Of a stretch of DNA of 64,000 nucleotides, positions 58,811-64,000 are shown in pieces. Within the stretch, counting starts at the first letter, position 1, and every line of letters starts with the position of its first letter. Below the pieces are notes generated by a model. The model was given only the letters and a program-made list of their open reading frames with translations. It did no database searches and was not told the DNA's origin. Location of the stretch: the NCBI GenBank assembly GCA_013152535.1, contig JAADGE010000038.1:1-64000 (forward strand). The letters are read 5' to 3'. A program made the translations under genes and the position numbers. This stretch comes from Chlorobiota bacterium (lineage in GTDB: Bacteria > Bacteroidota > Bacteroidia > Bacteroidales > JAADGE01).

Positions 58811-59098
58811 ATGGCTAAAAAGAGCTTTAAAAGCGGACTTGATAATTTGTTGGCATCTGCAGGGATAAAAAAGAAAGTTATTTCTCCGGTAATTTCTTCC
58901 GAAAAAAAAGAGAAATCCGGAATAAATACTGATTTGTCGAAAGATAACAAATATTGGCTGCAGATAAAAAATGAAAGACTCTCCGAAGAACTTTTATTGT
59001 GGCGAACAGGAAAACTTTCTGTTGATAAATTTAACTCAAGTTTAAAAGACCACGGCTTAAAATATAAATCCGGGACTAACGAAATAGTTGAAACTTAA
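58811..59098 (+). CDS. Small protein with ParB-N-terminus-like motif, putative ParA partner
   Basis: MAKKSFKSGLDNLLASAGIKKKV... ; no ParB CTPase/HTH domain; 38 nt downstream of parA. Confidence 0.6.
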   Translation: MAKKSFKSGLDNLLASAGIKKKVISPVISSEKKEKSGINTDLSKDNKYWLQIKNERLSEELLLWRTGKLSVDKFNSSLKDHGLKYKSGTNEIVET

Positions 59099-59161
59099 AT
59101 AAACATATATTATTGAATATTGTGCCGCGCTAAAACGCGGCACTATTGTAATACAAATAAA

Positions 59162-60184
59162 ATGCATAAATACAGTTTTAAAGACGATTATTCAGAAGGG
59201 GCACATCCTGAAATTCTTAAAGTGTTAACTGATACAAATTACACACAAACAATTGGCTACGGAGAAGATGAATTCTCGGAAAAAGCCCGAAAACTTATTA
59301 AAGAAAAGATTAATAACCGGAATGTTGACATTCATTTTGCAACCGGCGGAACACAAGCAAATTTAATTGTAATATCTTCGATATTAAAACCGCATCATTC
59401 CGTAATTGCTGCAACTACAGCACATATTGAAGTGCACGAAGCCGGAGCAATTGAGGCAACCGGGCATAAAATTAATACTGTTGAAACAAAAGACGGTAAA
59501 TTATCACCGGATTTAGTTCGGGGCGTTATTGATTATCATACAGATGAGCATATGGTGAAACCGAAAATGGTTTTTATATCAAATTCTACCGAAACAGGAA
59601 CAATATATTCGAAAAAAGAACTGACAGAATTATATGAATTCTGCAAAAAAAATAAGCTGTATTTATATATTGACGGTGCACGTTTGGCATCTGCTTTAAC
59701 TTCCGAAAAAAATGATTTAACTTTAAACGACATATCTGAATTAACAGATATTTTTTATATCGGCGGAACAAAAAACGGTGCATTACTCGGAGAAGCAATT
59801 GTAATAAATAATGATGAATTAAAAGAAGATTTTAGATTTTATCTCAAACAAAAAGGTGCTTTGCTTGCAAAAGGAAGAGTGCTCGGTGTTCAGTTTCTGA
59901 CTTTATTTAAAGATAATCTATATTTCCGACTTGCAGAATATGCCAATAAAAATGCAAAGAGAATTGCCGATGCTTTTAAAAGTAAAGGATATAGATTTCT
60001 GTCAGAACCTGCTACAAATCAGCTGTTTCCCATATTGCCGAATGAGTTGATTAACAAGTTGCATAAAAAGTATGATTTTTATGTATGGTCAAAAATTGAT
60101 AAAAAGTATTCAGCCGTAAGGATAATTTGTTCTTGGGCAACAAAAGAGGACGATGTTGCTGCGTTTATTGATGAAATAATTTGA
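59162..60184 (+). CDS. Threonine aldolase / beta-eliminating lyase family
   Basis: SEGAHPEILKVL; FATGGTQANLIVISSILKPHHSVIAA; LYIDGARLASAL; FYIGGTKNGALLGEAIV. Confidence 0.9.
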   Translation: MHKYSFKDDYSEGAHPEILKVLTDTNYTQTIGYGEDEFSEKARKLIKEKINNRNVDIHFATGGTQANLIVISSILKPHHSVIAATTAHIEVHEAGAIEATGHKINTVETKDGKLSPDLVRGVIDYHTDEHMVKPKMVFISNSTETGTIYSKKELTELYEFCKKNKLYLYIDGARLASALTSEKNDLTLNDISELTDIFYIGGTKNGALLGEAIVINNDELKEDFRFYLKQKGALLAKGRVLGVQFLTLFKDNLYFRLAEYANKNAKRIADAFKSKGYRFLSEPATNQLFPILPNELINKLHKKYDFYVWSKIDKKYSAVRIICSWATKEDDVAAFIDEII

Positions 60185-60188
60185 AGCT

Positions 60189-62570
60189 GTGCTTATTTAT
60201 CATTATAAAATAAGTATCAAAACGCTTATCCTTGTATTAATCGTAATGATATTAATTTCAGGATATATTTTTATACTTCCTTCTTCACTTTTTGATGAAC
60301 CCGTTAGTACTGTTATCAGAGATAAAAACGGTGAGTTGCTCGGGGCACATATTGCTGACGACGGTCAATATCGTTTTCCTGAAACAGACAGTATTACGTA
60401 CAAATTTCAAAAAGCAATTACAACTTTTGAAGATAAACGGTTTTATTATCATCCCGGAGTTGATTTGTTGAGTTTGATACGAGCTGTATATCAGAATTTT
60501 AAAGCCCGAAAGATTGTGAGCGGAGGAAGTACGATAACAATGCAGGTAATTCGGCTTTCGCGAAAGGGCAAAGCAAGAACTGTTCGGGAAAAGATTAAAG
60601 AAATAATATTGGCAACGCGTTTGGAATTTTCGTATTCCAAAAATGAAATATTAAAAATGTATGCTTCAAATGCACCTTTCGGCGGAAATGTTGTAGGTAT
60701 TGATGCGGCGGCTTGGCGATGGTTCGGGACAAGTGCCGATAAATTGTCTTGGGCACAAACAGCAACATTGGCGGTTTTGCCTAATTCTCCGGCACTTATT
60801 CACCCCGGCAGAAACCGTAATGCATTGAGAAAAAAAAGAAATCGATTACTTAAAAAACTTTTCGATAAAGAGATAATTAATCAAGAAACTTATGAATTAG
60901 CAACAGACGAGGATGTTCCGGAAATTACGAAACGATTTCCTAATACAGCACAACATCTTTTGATGCGAATTTATACAGAAAAAAAACATATAAGCAGAAC
61001 AACTGTTGATGCCGATATTCAAAAAAAAGTAAATCAAATTGCCAAAAAACATTTTGCCCGCCTTTCCGGAAACCGTATATATAATTCTGCAATTCTGGTA
61101 CTTGATGTTCAGACAGGTGCCGTTATTGCCTATATGGGAAATTATTCGGGTAATTCGGGTAACAATTCCGAAAAAGTTGATATTATAACTTCCGTCAGAA
61201 GTACAGGCAGCATTTTAAAACCTTTTTTATATGCTTCAATGCTCAGCGAGGGTGTTATACTGCCAAATACTTTGGTATTTGATATTCCTACACGCATAGG
61301 CGGATACACACCTAAAAATTACGGAAGATCCTATGACGGTGCTGTTCCTGCAAAAGAAGCATTGGCACGTTCGCTGAATATTCCGGCTGTAAGAATGTTG
61401 CGAAAATACGGACAGGAAAAATTTTATCACAAGTTGAAAGAAATCGGACTTACAAGTTTGAATTATCCTCCGGATCATTACGGATTATCATTGATTCTCG
61501 GAGGCTGTGAAGGCAGCTTATGGGATATTTGCGGTGCTTATGCTTCAATGGCAAGAAGTTTAAATAATTATGAAAAATATGCTTATCAGTATAAAAAATC
61601 TGATTATCACCCGCCCGCTTTTGATTTAAATAAAATTGAAAAGAAAGATAAAAATGGTGAATATGAACAACGTTCGTATTTTTCGGCATCGGCAATATGG
61701 TTTACATTTAAAGCAATGTTGGATGTGGAACGACCCGACGATGAATCTAATTGGCGAATGTTTCAATCATCAGAACCTATAGCTTGGAAAACAGGGACAA
61801 GTTTCGGCTTCAGAGATGCTTGGGCAATAGGTATTACACCGAAATATGTTGTAGGTGTGTGGGCAGGAAATGCCGACGGAGAAGGACGACCCGGCATTGT
61901 AGGCGTAAAAGCTGCCGCTCCTGTTTTGTTTGATGTTTTTGATATTTTGTCCGATGCCGATGCTTGGTTTACGATGCCCGAAACTGATATGGTACATGCG
62001 GACATTTGTAAAGAAAGCGGATATTCGGCATCCGTAAATTGTAATAATATTATTGATGAACTTATTCCTGCAAGCGGAACCGGAACAGATGCTTGTCCTT
62101 TTCATAAAATTATTCATCTTGATAAAAGTGAAAAGTTTCGCGTAAATGCAAGTTGTGAAGATTTGGATAATATTATAACAAAATCGTGGTTTATTTTACC
62201 GCCTGCCGTTGAAAATTATTACAAAAGAAAAAATGCCTTTTACAAATATTTGCCGCCTTACCGCTCTGATTGTAAGGGTAATACCGATGATGAAAAAAAT
62301 ATGGAACTGATTTATCCCTTTAAAGATACGAAAATATATGTTCCTGTTGATTTGGACGGGAAACTCGGTAAAACAGTTTTTGAAGCAGCTCACAGAAATA
62401 AAAATGCCGTTATTTTTTGGTATGTTGATGACAAATTAGTCGGACAAACAAAAGGTATTCATCAAATTGAATTAAGTCCGAAACGAGGAGAACATATTTT
62501 AACTTTAATTGACCAAAACGGCGAAAAAATTGTTAAAAAGTTTGAAATATTAAATAAAAGAAGAAAATAA
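60189..62570 (+). CDS. pbpC: Penicillin-binding protein 1C
   Basis: Transglycosylase FEDKRFYYHPGVDLLSLIRAVYQNFKARKIVSGGSTITMQVIRL; transpeptidase STGSILKPFLYA, WKTGTSFGFRDAWAIG; C-terminal domain. GTG start. Confidence 0.92.
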   Translation: MLIYHYKISIKTLILVLIVMILISGYIFILPSSLFDEPVSTVIRDKNGELLGAHIADDGQYRFPETDSITYKFQKAITTFEDKRFYYHPGVDLLSLIRAVYQNFKARKIVSGGSTITMQVIRLSRKGKARTVREKIKEIILATRLEFSYSKNEILKMYASNAPFGGNVVGIDAAAWRWFGTSADKLSWAQTATLAVLPNSPALIHPGRNRNALRKKRNRLLKKLFDKEIINQETYELATDEDVPEITKRFPNTAQHLLMRIYTEKKHISRTTVDADIQKKVNQIAKKHFARLSGNRIYNSAILVLDVQTGAVIAYMGNYSGNSGNNSEKVDIITSVRSTGSILKPFLYASMLSEGVILPNTLVFDIPTRIGGYTPKNYGRSYDGAVPAKEALARSLNIPAVRMLRKYGQEKFYHKLKEIGLTSLNYPPDHYGLSLILGGCEGSLWDICGAYASMARSLNNYEKYAYQYKKSDYHPPAFDLNKIEKKDKNGEYEQRSYFSASAIWFTFKAMLDVERPDDESNWRMFQSSEPIAWKTGTSFGFRDAWAIGITPKYVVGVWAGNADGEGRPGIVGVKAAAPVLFDVFDILSDADAWFTMPETDMVHADICKESGYSASVNCNNIIDELIPASGTGTDACPFHKIIHLDKSEKFRVNASCEDLDNIITKSWFILPPAVENYYKRKNAFYKYLPPYRSDCKGNTDDEKNMELIYPFKDTKIYVPVDLDGKLGKTVFEAAHRNKNAVIFWYVDDKLVGQTKGIHQIELSPKRGEHILTLIDQNGEKIVKKFEILNKRRK

Positions 62571-62754
62571 ACAGCAAAAGTAGTTTTTCCGACTAATGCA
62601 CTACAATTATATAAAAGCGAAAAATTGATTCTGTATTAAAACTGAATTTACAAGAATTAATTTTTACGGATAATCGGTTTTTTTTACAATTTTGCGAATA
62701 AATGTGATGTTATATAAATGTAAAATAAAACTATGTTTGCTGCTTAATAAAATT

Positions 62755-62762
62755 TATATTTG
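62755..62762 (+). promoter_or_regulatory. Bacteroidota-type -7 element TATATTTG
   Basis: TATATTTGC about 29 nt upstream of the ATG at 62792; TTTG at 62736-62739. Confidence 0.5.
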
Positions 62763-62791
62763 CAAAAAATATAATTAATAAAATAGTTATT

Positions 62792-64000
62792 ATGAAAATA
62801 GCAATGGTTGGAACAGGTTATGTAGGATTAGTTTCAGGAACTTGTTTTGCAGAAGCGGGTATTAATGTTACTTGTGTTGATATTGACGAACATAAGATTC
62901 AAAAATTAAATGCCGGTTTTGTACCTATTTATGAACCCGGACTGGAAAAATTAATTAAGGAAAATACAGAAGCAGGAAGATTAATCTTTACAAGTAATTT
63001 AGCGGAAAACTTAAAAGATGTTCAAGTAGTTTTCAGTGCGGTAGGGACACCTCCGGATGAAGACGGCAGTGCTGATTTATCTTATGTACTTCAAGTTGCG
63101 GAAGATGTCGGGAAAAATATGTCGGATTATTTAGTTTTTGTTACAAAAAGTACAGTGCCGATAGGAACAGCCGAAAAAGTAAAAAAAGTTATTAAAAAAG
63201 AACTGGATAAACGAAATGTAAATATTGAATTTGATATTGCCTCAAACCCCGAATTTTTAAAAGAAGGAAGTGCAGTACAGGATTTTATGAGACCGGACAG
63301 AATTGTAATCGGAATAGAGTCGGAAAAAGCCGAAAAAATTATGAGACGACTTTATAATCCTTTTGTTCTTAACGGGCATCCGATTCTTTTTATGGATATT
63401 CCTTCTGCAGAAATGACAAAATACACCGCAAATGCTATGTTGGCTACTAAAATAAGCTTTATGAATGATATTGCTAATTTATGTGAAATTGTGGGTGCCG
63501 ATGTTACAAATGTCAGAAAAGGAATTGGTTCAGATACCAGAATCGGTAATAAATTTATATATGCCGGAGCAGGATACGGAGGTTCATGTTTTCCTAAAGA
63601 TGTTAAAGCTCTTATAAAAACTGCCGAAGAAAATAACTATTCTTTAGAAATTCTTAAAGCAGTTGAGAATGTAAATGAAAGGCAAAAATCCGTATTATAT
63701 AATAAATTATATACTTATTTTAAAGGAAACTTAAAAGGGAAAAAAATTGCAATTTGGGGCTTAGCATTTAAACCGAATACTGATGATATGAGGGAAGCTC
63801 CGGCTATTGTATTAATTAAGAAATTATTGAATGCGGGAGCCGAAATAAATGCTTACGATCCGGCTGCTGTACACGAAGCAAAAAGAATTTTAGGAGAAAT
63901 AATCAATTATTCCGAGAACAAATCAGATGCGTTGAAAGATGCAGATGCACTTTTATTAGTAACCGAATGGACTGAATTCAGAGTTCTGGATTACAAAAAA
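62792..64000 (+). CDS. UDP-glucose 6-dehydrogenase (UDP-glucose/GDP-mannose DH family), 3' truncated by window end
   Basis: MKIAMVGTGYVGLVSGTCFAEAGINVTCVDIDEHKIQKLNAG; VFVTKSTVPIGTAEKV; YAGAGYGGSCFPKDVKAL; IAIWGLAFKPNTDDMREAPAIVLI. Open to 64000, not in the supplied ORF list. Confidence 0.93.
   Translation, partial: MKIAMVGTGYVGLVSGTCFAEAGINVTCVDIDEHKIQKLNAGFVPIYEPGLEKLIKENTEAGRLIFTSNLAENLKDVQVVFSAVGTPPDEDGSADLSYVLQVAEDVGKNMSDYLVFVTKSTVPIGTAEKVKKVIKKELDKRNVNIEFDIASNPEFLKEGSAVQDFMRPDRIVIGIESEKAEKIMRRLYNPFVLNGHPILFMDIPSAEMTKYTANAMLATKISFMNDIANLCEIVGADVTNVRKGIGSDTRIGNKFIYAGAGYGGSCFPKDVKALIKTAEENNYSLEILKAVENVNERQKSVLYNKLYTYFKGNLKGKKIAIWGLAFKPNTDDMREAPAIVLIKKLLNAGAEINAYDPAAVHEAKRILGEIINYSENKSDALKDADALLLVTEWTEFRVLDYKK

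Noticed and set aside
59122-59143. Hairpin gtgccgcg-ctaaaa-cgcggcac
   Set aside because: Clear 8-bp stem but no T-tract and only 19 nt from the threonine aldolase start; function (terminator vs leader) cannot be decided from sequence alone.

Overview
A 64 kb AT-rich chromosomal window from a Bacteroidota (Bacteroidetes) genome. Support for that assignment: T9SS type A and type B C-terminal sorting domains, TAnnTTTG-type promoters, and family content. Most of the window is ordinary housekeeping or envelope content: HMG-CoA lyase, PepD, PabA/PabB, RNase H, DnaN, a TetR-TolC-MFP-RND efflux operon, isocitrate/isopropylmalate dehydrogenase, ornithine aminotransferase, XerD-like recombinase, a RelA/SpoT homologue, ParA, threonine aldolase, PBP1C and UDP-glucose dehydrogenase (cut by the window end). 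I saw no rRNA, tRNA, CRISPR array, intact IS element or prophage. The most notable items are: (1) a ParA ATPase followed by a small protein whose N-terminus resembles the ParA-activating tip of ParB but which has no ParB body; (2) a TIR-TM-lipocalin-like protein next to a lipoprotein of the same lipocalin-like fold, with a structured intergenic region; (3) a papain-family T9SS protein with Ser at the catalytic Cys position; (4) a sugar/aminoglycoside-kinase-like domain fused to a RapZ C-terminal domain; (5) an MMPL/RND + PlsC + methyltransferase trifunctional protein; (6) a secreted WD40-caspase; (7) a C26 hydrolase gene frameshifted by an exact 10-bp tandem duplication; (8) nested inverted repeats (possible MITE) at 4543-4808; (9) internally deleted gene relics (a RAYT-like transposase at the left edge and a DUF4892/OmpA-like relic at about 10.1 kb); (10) an RSH protein with an intact hydrolase motif but eroded synthetase motifs. 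All family assignments come from reading the translated sequence. No database search was run.
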